The notes beneath the pieces were generated by a model that was given only the letters and a program-made list of their open reading frames with translations, searched no databases and was not told the DNA's origin. From Sphingopyxis sp. H050 (GTDB lineage Bacteria > Pseudomonadota > Alphaproteobacteria > Sphingomonadales > Sphingomonadaceae), in NCBI RefSeq assembly GCF_001468265.1, contig NZ_LNRZ01000006.1, forward strand, positions 124,001-188,000: a DNA stretch of 64,000 nt, written 5' to 3'. Positions within the stretch are counted from its first letter, which is position 1. Each line of letters begins with the position of its first letter. This document shows positions 17,709 to 26,052 of the stretch, one piece after another. A program made the position numbers and the translations under genes.

Positions 17709-18737
17709 ATGGCCGTGATCGGAAAGTGGAAGCTGTTGCCGTCGCTCGCGCTCGCGATGGTTGCGACGGGGTGCGCCGCGCAGAAAGCCGGACCTGTTAT
17801 CAATGGCCTGCCGCCGGTCCCGGTAACCGCGAGCGGCGAGACAGCCCCGGTCGGCACTGGCCGTGCGGACGCCGCCGACGATCCGGCGATCTGGGTCGAT
17901 CCTGCCAATCCGAACCGCGCGCTGATCATCGCCACCGACAAGAAGGCCGGCATTCACGTCTATGACCTGACCGGCAAGGACATTGCCTTCATCAGGGGCG
18001 GCCTCGTCAACAATGTCGACGTCGCGGGCCATATCGTCGCCGCGAGCGACCGCAACGACGGCGTCAATGCGCATATCGCGCTGTTCCGGCTCGACCCCGA
18101 CAAGCCGTCGCTGACCGCGCTCGGCCGCGCCGCCGCGGGGACGGGCGAGGCCTATGGTTTCTGCCTCAAGAAGACCGCGCCGGACGCGCCGCTGACCGCC
18201 GCGCTGATCGTCAAGGACGGCACGGTGCGCGTCGGCACGCTGACCGCGGAAGGCGCGCCGAGCTTCACGGTGCAGTGGGAGTACAAGATCCCGACCCAGT
18301 CCGAAGGCTGCGTCTTCGACGGCGACACATTGTACGTCGGCGAAGAGGATGCCGGGATTTGGCAGCTCGTGCCGAACGGCACGACCGCAACGGCGAAGCT
18401 CGTCGCGCCGGTCGACAACCAGCGCCTCGTCGCCGATGTCGAAGGTCTCGCGACAATCGACCACAAGGGCCGGCGCTATCTGCTCGCCTCGTCGCAGGGC
18501 GACAACGCCTATGCGGTCTTCAGGCTGCCGGGAGCGGACTATGTCGGCCGCTTCGCGGTGACCGCGGGCGCGTTCGGCGCGACGAGCGAGACCGACGGGA
18601 TCGAGGCGGTCGCAGGCAATTTCGGCCCGGCCTACCCCGACGGCCTCTTCCTCGCGCAGGACGGCGACAACGCCCCCCAGGCGCAGAATTTCAAACTGGT
18701 GCGCTGGGACGTGATCGCGGCGGCGCTGGGGCTGTAG
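17709..18737 (+). CDS. beta-propeller 3-phytase, lipoprotein
   Basis: The 342-residue beta-propeller phytase releases phosphate from phytate, usually with Ca2+. Seen directly: ADDPAIWVDPANPNRALIIATDKKAGIHVYDLTG (typical first blade), NNVDV, ASDRNDG, EAYGFCLKK, QSEGCVFDGDTLYVGEEDAGIW and DVEGLATIDHKGRRYLLASSQGDN. The signal ends in a lipobox-like MVATGC, so an acylated periplasmic or outer-membrane protein is likely. ATG 17709 has AGGGGAAAA upstream; a longer in-frame start at 17634 lies inside the control region. It is divergent from a TonB receptor, a pairing known in phytate-using proteobacteria. Confidence 0.92.
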   Translation: MAVIGKWKLLPSLALAMVATGCAAQKAGPVINGLPPVPVTASGETAPVGTGRADAADDPAIWVDPANPNRALIIATDKKAGIHVYDLTGKDIAFIRGGLVNNVDVAGHIVAASDRNDGVNAHIALFRLDPDKPSLTALGRAAAGTGEAYGFCLKKTAPDAPLTAALIVKDGTVRVGTLTAEGAPSFTVQWEYKIPTQSEGCVFDGDTLYVGEEDAGIWQLVPNGTTATAKLVAPVDNQRLVADVEGLATIDHKGRRYLLASSQGDNAYAVFRLPGADYVGRFAVTAGAFGATSETDGIEAVAGNFGPAYPDGLFLAQDGDNAPQAQNFKLVRWDVIAAALGL

Positions 18738-18759
18738 GTCGCAACCGGGACCACATTTT

Positions 18760-18849
18760 CCGTTCGTGCTGAGCTTGTCGAAGCACCGTCCTTCCTTTCG
18801 GGCGTCGCAAGAAAAAAGAGCGGCCCTTCGAAAAGCTCAGGGCGAACGG
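18760..18849. repeat. inverted repeat of the TGAGCTTGTCGAAG family
   Basis: Left arm CCGTTCGTGCTGAGCTTGTC and right arm GAAAAGCTCAGGGCGAACGG form a hairpin 22 bp after the phytase stop. It is a close copy of 2981-3067 with a different insert, and probably terminates the phytase transcript. Confidence 0.75.
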
Positions 18850-18953
18850 ATTTAGGTTGCAATGCCGGCCATTTGATCGGACCCGGCTTGCGATAGCGGG
18901 TCCAGCGGCCTAGGGGGGCCGCGTCATCTCATCGCCAGCCGAGGCCCTTCTAA

Positions 18954-20546
18954 ATGACCGACCTGATTCCCGTCCGCCGCGCGCTCCTGTCCGTCAGCGA
19001 CAAGGCGGGGCTCGCCGAGCTTGCCGCGGCGCTCGTCAAGCATGGCGTCGAGCTGGTCTCGACCGGCGGCACCGCAAAGGCGCTGCGCGAGGCGGGGCAT
19101 GACGTGCGCGACGTCTCGGACCTCACCGGCTTCCCCGAGATGATGGACGGCCGCGTCAAGACGCTGCACCCGACGGTGCATGGCGGCATCCTCGCGGTGC
19201 GCGACGATGCGGCGCATGTCGCGTCGATGGAGGAACATGGCATCGGCGGCATCGACCTCGTCGTCGTCAACCTCTACCCCTTCCTCCAGACCGTGATGTC
19301 GGGCGCCGACCGCGATACGATCATCGAGAATATCGACATCGGCGGCCCCGCGATGGTCCGCTCGTCGGCGAAGAACCACGCCTTCGTCGGCATCGTCACC
19401 GAGCCCGAGGATTATGCGGCGCTGATCGCCGAGATGGACGCCAATGGCGGCGCGACGACGCTCGCGCTGCGCAAGCGCCTCGCCGCGACCGCCTTTGCGC
19501 ACACCGCCACCTATGACAGCATGATCGCGCAATGGTTCGCCTTCGCCGACCAGGGCAAGATGTTCCCCGACACGCTGCCGCTGACCACCAAGCTCGCGAC
19601 CGAGCTGCGCTATGGCGAGAACCCGCACCAGAAGGCGGCACTATATCTCCCCGCCGGTCCCGCCGCGCGCGGCATCGCGCAGGCCGAGCAGGTGCAGGGC
19701 AAGGAGCTGAGCTACAACAATATCAACGACGCCGACGCCGCGCTCGAGCTCGTCGCCGAATTCCGCGAGGCCGATCCGACCTGCGTCATCGTCAAGCATG
19801 CCAACCCCTGCGGCGTCGCGACCGCCGCGACGATCGCCGAAGCCTATGACGCGGCGCTCAAATGCGACGATGTTTCGGCGTTTGGCGGGATCATCGCGGT
19901 CAACCGGCCGCTCGACGGCGCGACGGCGGAGCTGATCAGCGGCATCTTCACCGAAGTCGTCTGTGCCCCCGACGCCGATGCCGATGCGCGCGCGTTGTTC
20001 GCGAAGAAGAAGAACCTGCGCCTGCTGCTGACCGGCGAACTGCCCGATCCGGCGCGCGGCGGGCTGGTGTTCAAGACGATCGCCGGCGGCTGGCTCGCGC
20101 AGAGCCGCGACAATGGCCGGATTACCCGCGCCGACCTCAAGGTCGTCACCGACCGCGCGCCGACCGAGGAAGAACTGACCGACGCCCTCTTCGCCTGGAC
20201 CGTCGCCAAGCATGTGAAGTCGAACGCGATCGTCTATGCCAAGGGCGGCTCGACCGCGGGCATCGGCGCCGGCCAGATGAACCGCCGCGACAGCGCGCGC
20301 ATCGCTGCCGTGAAGGCGCGCGAGGCCGCCGAAAGCCATGGCTGGGCCGAGGCGCGCACGGTGGGCAGTGCCGTCGCCAGCGACGCCTTCTTCCCCTTCG
20401 CCGACGGCCTGCTCGCCGCGGTCGAAGCGGGCGCGACCTGCGTCATCCAGCCGGGCGGCTCGATCCGCGACGACGAGGTGATCGCCGCGGCGAACGAAGC
20501 CGGTCTCGCGATGGTGTTCACGGGCATGCGGCATTTTCGCCATTAA
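18954..20546 (+). CDS. purH: bifunctional AICAR formyltransferase / IMP cyclohydrolase
   Basis: PurH carries out the last two steps of IMP synthesis in the cytoplasm. The 530-residue length is normal. The N-terminal MGS-like cyclohydrolase domain (about residues 1-150) shows [36 protein letters not shown] and [14 protein letters not shown]. The AICAR transformylase domain follows, with [14 protein letters not shown], the catalytic KHANPCGVA and [11 protein letters not shown], ending [14 protein letters not shown]. The unit stands alone, with repeats on both sides. Confidence 0.98.
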   Translation: MTDLIPVRRALLSVSDKAGLAELAAALVKHGVELVSTGGTAKALREAGHDVRDVSDLTGFPEMMDGRVKTLHPTVHGGILAVRDDAAHVASMEEHGIGGIDLVVVNLYPFLQTVMSGADRDTIIENIDIGGPAMVRSSAKNHAFVGIVTEPEDYAALIAEMDANGGATTLALRKRLAATAFAHTATYDSMIAQWFAFADQGKMFPDTLPLTTKLATELRYGENPHQKAALYLPAGPAARGIAQAEQVQGKELSYNNINDADAALELVAEFREADPTCVIVKHANPCGVATAATIAEAYDAALKCDDVSAFGGIIAVNRPLDGATAELISGIFTEVVCAPDADADARALFAKKKNLRLLLTGELPDPARGGLVFKTIAGGWLAQSRDNGRITRADLKVVTDRAPTEEELTDALFAWTVAKHVKSNAIVYAKGGSTAGIGAGQMNRRDSARIAAVKAREAAESHGWAEARTVGSAVASDAFFPFADGLLAAVEAGATCVIQPGGSIRDDEVIAAANEAGLAMVFTGMRHFRH

Positions 20547-20549
20547 AAT

Positions 20550-20684
20550 CCCGTTCGCATCGAGCCCTTCGACTGCCCTGCGGGCGCTCAGGATAAACTT
20601 CCGGCGAATGCCGGAAGTCGAGATGCCCATCGGTCGTGCGCGTCTTCGGGGTGTCTCGACTTCGCTCGACACGAACGGCATAGG
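20550..20684. repeat. composite repeat after purH
   Basis: CCGTTCG...GAGCCCTTCGA near 20550 is paired loosely with TCGACACGAACGG ending near 20680. An inner CTTCCGGCGAATGCCGGAAG hairpin is nested within. It is a diverged composite of the repeat families seen elsewhere in the host part. Nothing else is visible between purH and the next gene. Confidence 0.55.
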
Positions 20685-20726
20685 AAATCGAGGCCGTCGC
20701 ACGGACGGCATTTGACAAGGACCAGC

Positions 20727-21407
20727 ATGACCGAAATCGTCCGCAAGCCGTCGATCATCCAGCGGCTCTACACCTGGACGATGGAGAAGTCGGCGCACCC
20801 GCACGCCGAGTTCTGGCTGGCGCTGGTCTCCTTCGTCGAGGCGAGCTTTTTCCCGATCCCGCCGCATCCGCTGCTCGGCCTGATGTGCCTCGCGAACCCG
20901 AAGAAGGCGGTGCGCTATGCGATCATCTGCACGCTCGCGTCGGTCGCGGGCGGGATGCTCGGCTATTCGATCGGCTATTTTCTCTACGAGAGCGTCGGCC
21001 TGTGGCTGCTCGGCGTGCTCGGCCTGACCGACGCCTTTCCGCCGGCGGCCTGTTACCTGCGCGAATTCGGGGCAGAGATCATCCTGATCAAGGGCGCGAC
21101 CCCGATCCCGTTCAAGCTGCTGACGATCACCGCCGGCTTCATCCACATGAATTTCTGGACCTTTTTGTGGGCGAGCCTCGCGAGCCGGGCCTTTTCCTTC
21201 ATGCTCGTAGGCATATTGTTCCGGCTGTTCGGGGCGCCGATCAAGGCGTTCATCGACAAATATCTGATCTGGGTCACCGGCGCGTTTCTCGTCGCGGTGG
21301 TCGCGGGTTTCCTCGCGATCGGCGCGCTGTCGGGCGATGGCACGAGCAAGGAAGCCGACAAGTGCAGCGGCGCGACGCTGGAAAGCATCGGGCTGGATCG
21401 GAAGTAA
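20727..21407 (+). CDS. VTT (DedA/SNARE-associated) domain membrane protein, YqaA-like
   Basis: The 226-residue polytopic protein shows the VTT/DedA pattern: HPHAEFWLALVSFVEASFFPIPPHPLLG, then GGMLGYSIGYFLYESVG, then FGAEIILIKGATPIPFKLLTITAGFIHMNF. DedA-type proteins are inner-membrane transporters, some moving undecaprenyl phosphate or other lipids. The YqaA subgroup is less studied. About five hydrophobic segments are visible. ATG 20727 has ACAAGGA about 6 nt upstream; the in-frame TTG 20712 is less likely. Confidence 0.88.
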   Translation: MTEIVRKPSIIQRLYTWTMEKSAHPHAEFWLALVSFVEASFFPIPPHPLLGLMCLANPKKAVRYAIICTLASVAGGMLGYSIGYFLYESVGLWLLGVLGLTDAFPPAACYLREFGAEIILIKGATPIPFKLLTITAGFIHMNFWTFLWASLASRAFSFMLVGILFRLFGAPIKAFIDKYLIWVTGAFLVAVVAGFLAIGALSGDGTSKEADKCSGATLESIGLDRK

Positions 21408-21430
21408 GGAAGTCGAACCGCGAATAAGCG

Positions 21431-21513
21431 TGTGTCCCCGCGAAGGCGGGGACCCATCTTCTGCCGGTTCGGAATAGCGCGGTCCGGTTATGGGCCCCCG
21501 CCTTCGCGGGGGC
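21431..21513. repeat. inverted repeat between VTT gene and VOC gene
   Basis: Arms CCCCGCGAAGGCGGGG and CCCCCGCCTTCGCGGGGG lie between two converging genes and probably serve as a bidirectional terminator. Confidence 0.65.
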
Positions 21514-21532
21514 ACGCAGCTTTTTGCCTCGT

Positions 21533-22084
21533 CTATTCGTTCGCCGCCTGGTGCAGCCAGTCGGCGTGCCGCGGGGCCTTCTTCGTCTGGCTCCACTCTT
21601 CCAGCATCAGCGGCGCGACGCGCTTCAGTTCGGCATATTGCTCGTCGGTCCCGATGTCGCACGCAAGTTCGACGCGGTGGCCGTTGGGGTCGAAGAAATA
21701 GATCGACTTGAAGATGCCGTGATGCGTCGGCCCGAGCACGTCGATGCCATTGGCTTCCAGATGCGCCTTGGCGGCGACCAGCTCGTCATAGCTGCCGACC
21801 TTGAACGCGAGATGCTGGACCCACTTCGGCGTATTCTCGTCGCGCCCCATGTCGGGCTGGTTCGGCAGCTCGAAAAAGGCCAGGATGTTGCCGTTCCCCG
21901 CGTCGAGGAAGACGTGCATGTACGGGTCATACTCGCCGGTCGAGGGCACATGATCCTCGGCGAAGGCGGTGGTATAGGTCATGCCGAGCATGCGCTCGTA
22001 CCAGTCGACCGTTTCCTTCGCGTCCTTGCAGCGATAGGCGGCGTGATGGACGCCGCCGAGCTTGATGGGCGATTGGCTGGTCAT
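21533..22084 (-). CDS. VOC (glyoxalase/dioxygenase fold) protein next to hppD
   Basis: The 183-residue protein has the paired beta-alpha-beta-beta-beta units of the vicinal oxygen chelate superfamily. Potential metal ligands are visible: His in GGVHHAAYRCKD, His in WVQHLAFKV, and Glu in NGHRVELACDIG. The reaction is unknown; glyoxalase- or extradiol-dioxygenase-like activities are possible. It lies downstream of hppD on the same strand with about 130 bp of repeat between, so a role in aromatic amino-acid breakdown is plausible. ATG 22084 (MTSQSP) is preferred over the upstream start at 22114, which reads into a repeat. Confidence 0.82.
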   Translation of the reverse strand: MTSQSPIKLGGVHHAAYRCKDAKETVDWYERMLGMTYTTAFAEDHVPSTGEYDPYMHVFLDAGNGNILAFFELPNQPDMGRDENTPKWVQHLAFKVGSYDELVAAKAHLEANGIDVLGPTHHGIFKSIYFFDPNGHRVELACDIGTDEQYAELKRVAPLMLEEWSQTKKAPRHADWLHQAANE

Positions 22085-22120
22085 ATACCCAAACTCCGTT
22101 CGTGCTGAACCCACCCTATC

Positions 22121-22208
22121 CCGTTCGCCCTGAGCTTGTCGAAGGGCTGCTCTTCTCTTTGGGCCGCAAAGAAGAAGAACGGTGCTTCGACGAGCTCAGC
22201 ACGAACGG
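22121..22208. repeat. inverted repeat of the TGAGCTTGTCGAAG family
   Basis: Left arm CCGTTCGCCCTGAGCTTGTC and right arm GACGAGCTCAGCACGAACGG enclose about 48 bp. A further half copy (CCGTTCGTGCTGAAC) lies at 22096. It separates hppD from the downstream VOC gene. Confidence 0.75.
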
Positions 22209-22216
22209 AAGCAGGA

Positions 22217-23302
22217 TCAAGCCTCTTCTTTGATTTCCAACGCTCCGCGGCGAATCTGGTCCATTTCCATCGATTTGAACAGCGCGGTGAAATTGCCCTC
22301 GCCGAACCCTTCATCCTTCTTGCGCTGGATGAATTCGAAGAAGACGGGGCCGATCACGGTCTGGCCGAAAATCTGGAGGAGCAGGCGCGGGTCGCCATCC
22401 TCGGTCGAACCGTCGAGCAGGATACCGCGCGACTGGAGTTCCTCGACCGGCTCGCCATGCCCCGGCAGGCGGTCGGCGAGCATCTCGTAATAAGTCGCCG
22501 GCGGTGCGGGCGCGAACGGATTGCCGAGCGCCTTGAGCTTGTCCCACGCGGCGTAAAGATCGTCGCAGCTGAACGCGATATGCTGGATCCCCTCGCCATT
22601 ATAGGCGCGCAGATATTCCTCGATCTGGCCGCCGCCGCCCGCGCCTTCCTCGTTCAAGGGAATGCGGATCTTGCCGTCGGGGGCGGTCATCGCCTTCGAG
22701 GTGAGGCCGGTATATTCGCCCTTGATGTCGAAATAGCGGATCTCGCGGAAGCCCGCGATCCGCTCGTAGAAAGCGGCCCAGTGCGCCATGCGGCCGCCAT
22801 AGACATTGTGCGTCAGGTGATCGATCAGCTGCATCCCCGCGCCGACCGGATGGCGATCGACGCCCTCTTCATAGACGAAATCGATGTCGTAGATGCTGAG
22901 ATCGTCGCCGTACCGGTCGATCAGATAGATGATCGACCCGCCGATGCCGCGGATCGCGGGCAGGCGCAGTTCCATCGGGCCGGGGGTGGTTTCGACCGGC
23001 TCGGCCCCGCGTTCGATCGCCTCGGCATAGGCCTTCGCCGCATCGCGGACGCGCCAGCCCATGCCGCACGCCGACGGACCATGCTCGGCGGCAAAATAGG
23101 CCGCGGGCGACTTGGGTTCGTAATTGGCGATCAGGTTGATCCCGCCCTGGCGCCACAGCTGGACGTCCTTCGAGCGGTGATGCGCGATCTGGGTGAAGCC
23201 CATGCGTTCGTAAACGGGTTCCAGAATGCCCTTCTCGGGCGCCGAAAATTCGACAAATTCAAAGCCGTCGAGGCCCAGCGGGTTTTCGAACAGATCGGCC
23301 AT
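22217..23302 (-). CDS. hppD: 4-hydroxyphenylpyruvate dioxygenase
   Basis: HppD converts 4-hydroxyphenylpyruvate to homogentisate with O2 and Fe(II), the entry to tyrosine degradation. The 361-residue length is right. Iron ligands are visible: His in [12 protein letters not shown], His in [10 protein letters not shown] and Glu in [10 protein letters not shown]. The C-terminal [32 protein letters not shown] block is characteristic. ATG 23302 (MADLFENP) is chosen; an in-frame start at 23326 would place the start inside the palindrome. An 18-bp perfect palindrome lies 16 bp upstream and probably controls it. Confidence 0.95.
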   Translation of the reverse strand: MADLFENPLGLDGFEFVEFSAPEKGILEPVYERMGFTQIAHHRSKDVQLWRQGGINLIANYEPKSPAAYFAAEHGPSACGMGWRVRDAAKAYAEAIERGAEPVETTPGPMELRLPAIRGIGGSIIYLIDRYGDDLSIYDIDFVYEEGVDRHPVGAGMQLIDHLTHNVYGGRMAHWAAFYERIAGFREIRYFDIKGEYTGLTSKAMTAPDGKIRIPLNEEGAGGGGQIEEYLRAYNGEGIQHIAFSCDDLYAAWDKLKALGNPFAPAPPATYYEMLADRLPGHGEPVEELQSRGILLDGSTEDGDPRLLLQIFGQTVIGPVFFEFIQRKKDEGFGEGNFTALFKSMEMDQIRRGALEIKEEA

Positions 23303-23317
23303 GGTCAAATCCCCAAT

Positions 23318-23335
23318 TAGTTTCAATTGAAACTA
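23318..23335. promoter_or_regulatory. 18-bp perfect palindrome upstream of hppD
   Basis: TAGTTTCAATTGAAACTA reads the same on both strands and ends 16 bp before the hppD start. Its size and symmetry fit a dimeric repressor such as a MarR-, Lrp- or IclR-type regulator of aromatic catabolism. No such regulator gene is in the window. Confidence 0.7.
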
Positions 23336-23404
23336 TTATGGTGGATCGGGATGGGCAAGTCAATGCCCCCGATCGTCGACGAGACGTCGATGGGGCGGAA
23401 ATTT

Positions 23405-23552
23405 GGATCACGCGAAGACGCGAAGGCGCGAAGAGACGTGCCGCGAAGCGGCCTTCCGTCCCAGCCTCGCGCCCGGCCCCCATCCTTTGTCAGAAAAAGG
23501 GCCTGACGGCCCGAAGCTTCATCTTCGCGCCTTCGCGCCTTCGCGTGAAACT
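23405..23552. repeat. inverted repeat between hppD and the ABC-F gene
   Basis: Arms CGCGAAGACGCGAAGGCGCG near 23411 and CGCGCCTTCGCGCCTTCGCG near 23527 pair over about 20 bp. They lie downstream of the leftward ABC-F gene, and may end its transcript. Confidence 0.65.
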
Positions 23553-23557
23553 ATTTT

Positions 23558-25441
23558 CTACGCCGCCGCCGTCTCGATCGCCTCAAGCGCCTCCATCCAC
23601 GCCGCTTCGACGCTCTCCAACTCTGCCGCGAGCTTGCCGCGGCGCTGCGACAGGTCGCCCATCGTCAGTTTCGCCAGCGCGGGTTCGGCGCTCGCGGGGT
23701 CGAACATCGCGCGGTCGATCGCGCTGATCTGCTGCGCCAGCTTTGCCGCGCGCGCTTCGTGATCCTTGGCGGTCTTGCGGAGCACCGCCTGCGCCTCGCG
23801 CGCCCTCGCGGCCTCCTGCCGCGCCGACTTGGCGTCCTTCGATTTCGCCGCGGGCTTCGCATCGTCGTTCGCGGCCGATTTGCCGAGAATGAAGGCGACA
23901 TAATCGTCCATGCTGCCGTCGAAATCGCGCGCCGTGCCATTGTCGACGAGCACCAGCCGGTCGGCGGTGAGTTCGAGCATATGGCGGTCGTGGCTGACGA
24001 TCAGCACCGCGCCGTCGAAGCCGTTGAGCGCCTGCACCAGCGCCTCGCGCGCATCGACGTCGAGGTGGTTGGTCGGCTCGTCGAGGATCAAGAGGTGCGG
24101 CGCCTCGCGCGTGATCAGCGCGAGCGCGAGCCGCGCGCGTTCGCCGCCCGACAGCTTGCCGACCTCGGTCGTCGCCTTGTTGCCGGTGAAGCCGAAGCGC
24201 CCCAATTGCGCGCGCACCGCGCCGGGCGTCTTGCCCGTCATCACGCGCGTCATATGGCCGAGCGGCGTGTCGCTGCCGTCGAGTTCCTCGACCTGATATT
24301 GGGTGAAATAGCCGACGCGCATCTTGCCCGCGAAGGCCATCGCGCCATCCTCGGGCTTGAGCTGGGCCGCGAGCAGGCGCGCCAGCGTCGTCTTGCCATT
24401 GCCGTTGCGGCCGAGCAGCGCGATCCGGTCGTCGGGATCGATGCGCAGGTTGAGGCGGCGCAGCACCGGCTCGCCGGGGGCATAGCCGACGCTGGCAAGG
24501 TCGAGCGTGATCAGCGGCGGCTTGAGCTCGTCGGCAGGGCTCGGGAAGTCGAACACCAGGCTGGGGTCTTCGGTAATCGCCACGATCGGCTGCATCCGCG
24601 CGAGCTGTTTCGCGCGCGACTGCGCCTGCTTCGCGGTCGAGGCGCGCGCGCTGTTGCGCGCGACATAATCCTGCAGCTTCGCGCGCTGCGCGTCCTGCGC
24701 CGCCTTGGCGGCCGCAAGCTGCGCCGCACGTTCGGCGCGCTGGCGCTCGAAATCGTCGTAGCCGCCGGGATAGAGCGTGACCTTCCCGCCTTCGAGGTGC
24801 AGGATATGGTCGACGACATTGTTCAAAAGGTCGCGCTCGTGGCTGATCACGACGAGCTGGCCCGGATAGGCGCGCAGGAAGCTTTCGAGCCACATCGTCG
24901 CTTCGAGATCGAGGTGGTTCGACGGTTCGTCGAGCAGCAGCAGGTCGGGGTTGGAGAAGAGCAAGGCGGCGAGCGCGACGCGCATCTTCCACCCGCCCGA
25001 AAAGCTGTCGAGCGGCTGTCCCTGCATCGCCTCGTCGAAACCGAGGCCGATCAGGATGCGCGCGGCGCGCGCGGGCGCCGTATAGGCGTCGATCGCGATC
25101 AGCCGCTCGTGGATATCGCCAAGTTTGCCTGGATCCTGCTCGGTTTCCGACGCCGCGAGCAGTTCGGCGCGTTCGGTGTCGGCCGCCAGCACGGTGTCGA
25201 ACGGCGTCGCCGTCCCGCTCGGCGCTTCCTGCGCGATATAGCCGACGCGCGTGCGGCGCGGCATTTCGATGCCGCCCTCGTCGGCCTCGAGCTGGCCGAT
25301 CATCACTTTCATCAAGGTCGACTTGCCCGCGCCGTTGCGGCCGATCAGGCCGACGCGGCTCCTCGGCGGCAGGCTCGCGCCTGCGCGGTCGAGGATGGTG
25401 CGCCCGCCGAGGCGCACCGTAAGGCCGTTGATCGTCAGCAT
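23558..25441 (-). CDS. ABC-F family ATP-binding protein
   Basis: The 627-residue soluble protein has two ABC ATPase cassettes and no membrane segment. Cassette 1 shows LIGRNGAGKSTLM, signature SFSGGWKMRV and Walker B LLLLDEPSNHLDL. Cassette 2 shows LLGRNGNGKTTLA, LSGGERARLAL and LLILDEPTNHLDV. A basic linker joins them, and a Lys/Ala-rich coiled C-terminal extension (SAANDDAKPAAKSKDAKSAR) follows. ABC-F proteins act on the ribosome. The layout fits the YheS/Uup-type housekeeping members rather than a drug-resistance protein, but which subgroup is uncertain. Confidence 0.93.
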   Translation of the reverse strand: MLTINGLTVRLGGRTILDRAGASLPPRSRVGLIGRNGAGKSTLMKVMIGQLEADEGGIEMPRRTRVGYIAQEAPSGTATPFDTVLAADTERAELLAASETEQDPGKLGDIHERLIAIDAYTAPARAARILIGLGFDEAMQGQPLDSFSGGWKMRVALAALLFSNPDLLLLDEPSNHLDLEATMWLESFLRAYPGQLVVISHERDLLNNVVDHILHLEGGKVTLYPGGYDDFERQRAERAAQLAAAKAAQDAQRAKLQDYVARNSARASTAKQAQSRAKQLARMQPIVAITEDPSLVFDFPSPADELKPPLITLDLASVGYAPGEPVLRRLNLRIDPDDRIALLGRNGNGKTTLARLLAAQLKPEDGAMAFAGKMRVGYFTQYQVEELDGSDTPLGHMTRVMTGKTPGAVRAQLGRFGFTGNKATTEVGKLSGGERARLALALITREAPHLLILDEPTNHLDVDAREALVQALNGFDGAVLIVSHDRHMLELTADRLVLVDNGTARDFDGSMDDYVAFILGKSAANDDAKPAAKSKDAKSARQEAARAREAQAVLRKTAKDHEARAAKLAQQISAIDRAMFDPASAEPALAKLTMGDLSQRRGKLAAELESVEAAWMEALEAIETAAA

Positions 25442-25457
25442 ATATACCTAACCCGTT

Positions 25458-25535
25458 CGTCATCCCGGCGAAGGCCGGGATCTCGCCCCAAGCTGATCGC
25501 GAGCCGTTGAGATTCCGGCCTTCGCCGGGATGACG
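25458..25535. repeat. REP-like inverted repeat (CGTCATCCCGGCGAAGG type)
   Basis: Left arm CGTCATCCCGGCGAAGGCCG and right arm CGGCCTTCGCCGGGATGACG are perfect inverted copies. It lies between the divergent ABC-F and VOC genes. A partial relative is at 1604-1681. Confidence 0.75.
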
Positions 25536-25627
25536 CTGATAAAAAGCGAGGGCGCCCGTAGCATGTTCGGCGCCGCCGCCCAAGTCCCGCGCTGGCATTT
25601 GCCCCGCGTCTGCGGCAAAGACGGGCG

Positions 25628-26050
25628 ATGGCCGACCTCGCCCCCTTTCATATCGCTTTTCCCGTCGACGACCTCGACGCCGCGCGGCATTTCTACGGCA
25701 CCGTAATCGGCTGTGCGGAGGGGCGCAGCGCCGCCGACTGGATCGACTTCAACCTTTATGGCCACCAGATCGTCGCGCACCGCGTCGAACGGCGTGAAGC
25801 GGTCGCGGGGCATAATCCGGTCGACGGCCATGACGTGCCGGTCCCGCATTTCGGCGTCGTGCTGCCGCCCGCCGACTGGCAAGCGCTCGCCGACCGGCTG
25901 AAAGGCCATGGCGTCGCCTTCGTCATCGAACCGCACACGCGCTTTCCCGGCCAGCCGGGCGAGCAATCGACGATGTTTTTCCTCGACCCCGCGGGCAATG
26001 CGCTGGAGTTCAAGGCCTTCGCCGATCTGGGGCAATTGTTCGCGAAATAG
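25628..26050 (+). CDS. VOC-family glyoxalase-like protein
   Basis: The 140-residue protein is a single VOC unit pair: [41 protein letters not shown], and [16 protein letters not shown]. His, His and Glu in metal-ligand positions are visible. The family includes glyoxalase I, fosfomycin-type resistance proteins and isomerases; the [20 protein letters not shown] segment is common in uncharacterised dioxygenase-like members. It converges with the efflux operon, whose last stop is 3 bp away. Function unknown. Confidence 0.83.
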   Translation: MADLAPFHIAFPVDDLDAARHFYGTVIGCAEGRSAADWIDFNLYGHQIVAHRVERREAVAGHNPVDGHDVPVPHFGVVLPPADWQALADRLKGHGVAFVIEPHTRFPGQPGEQSTMFFLDPAGNALEFKAFADLGQLFAK

Positions 26051-26052
26051 GC

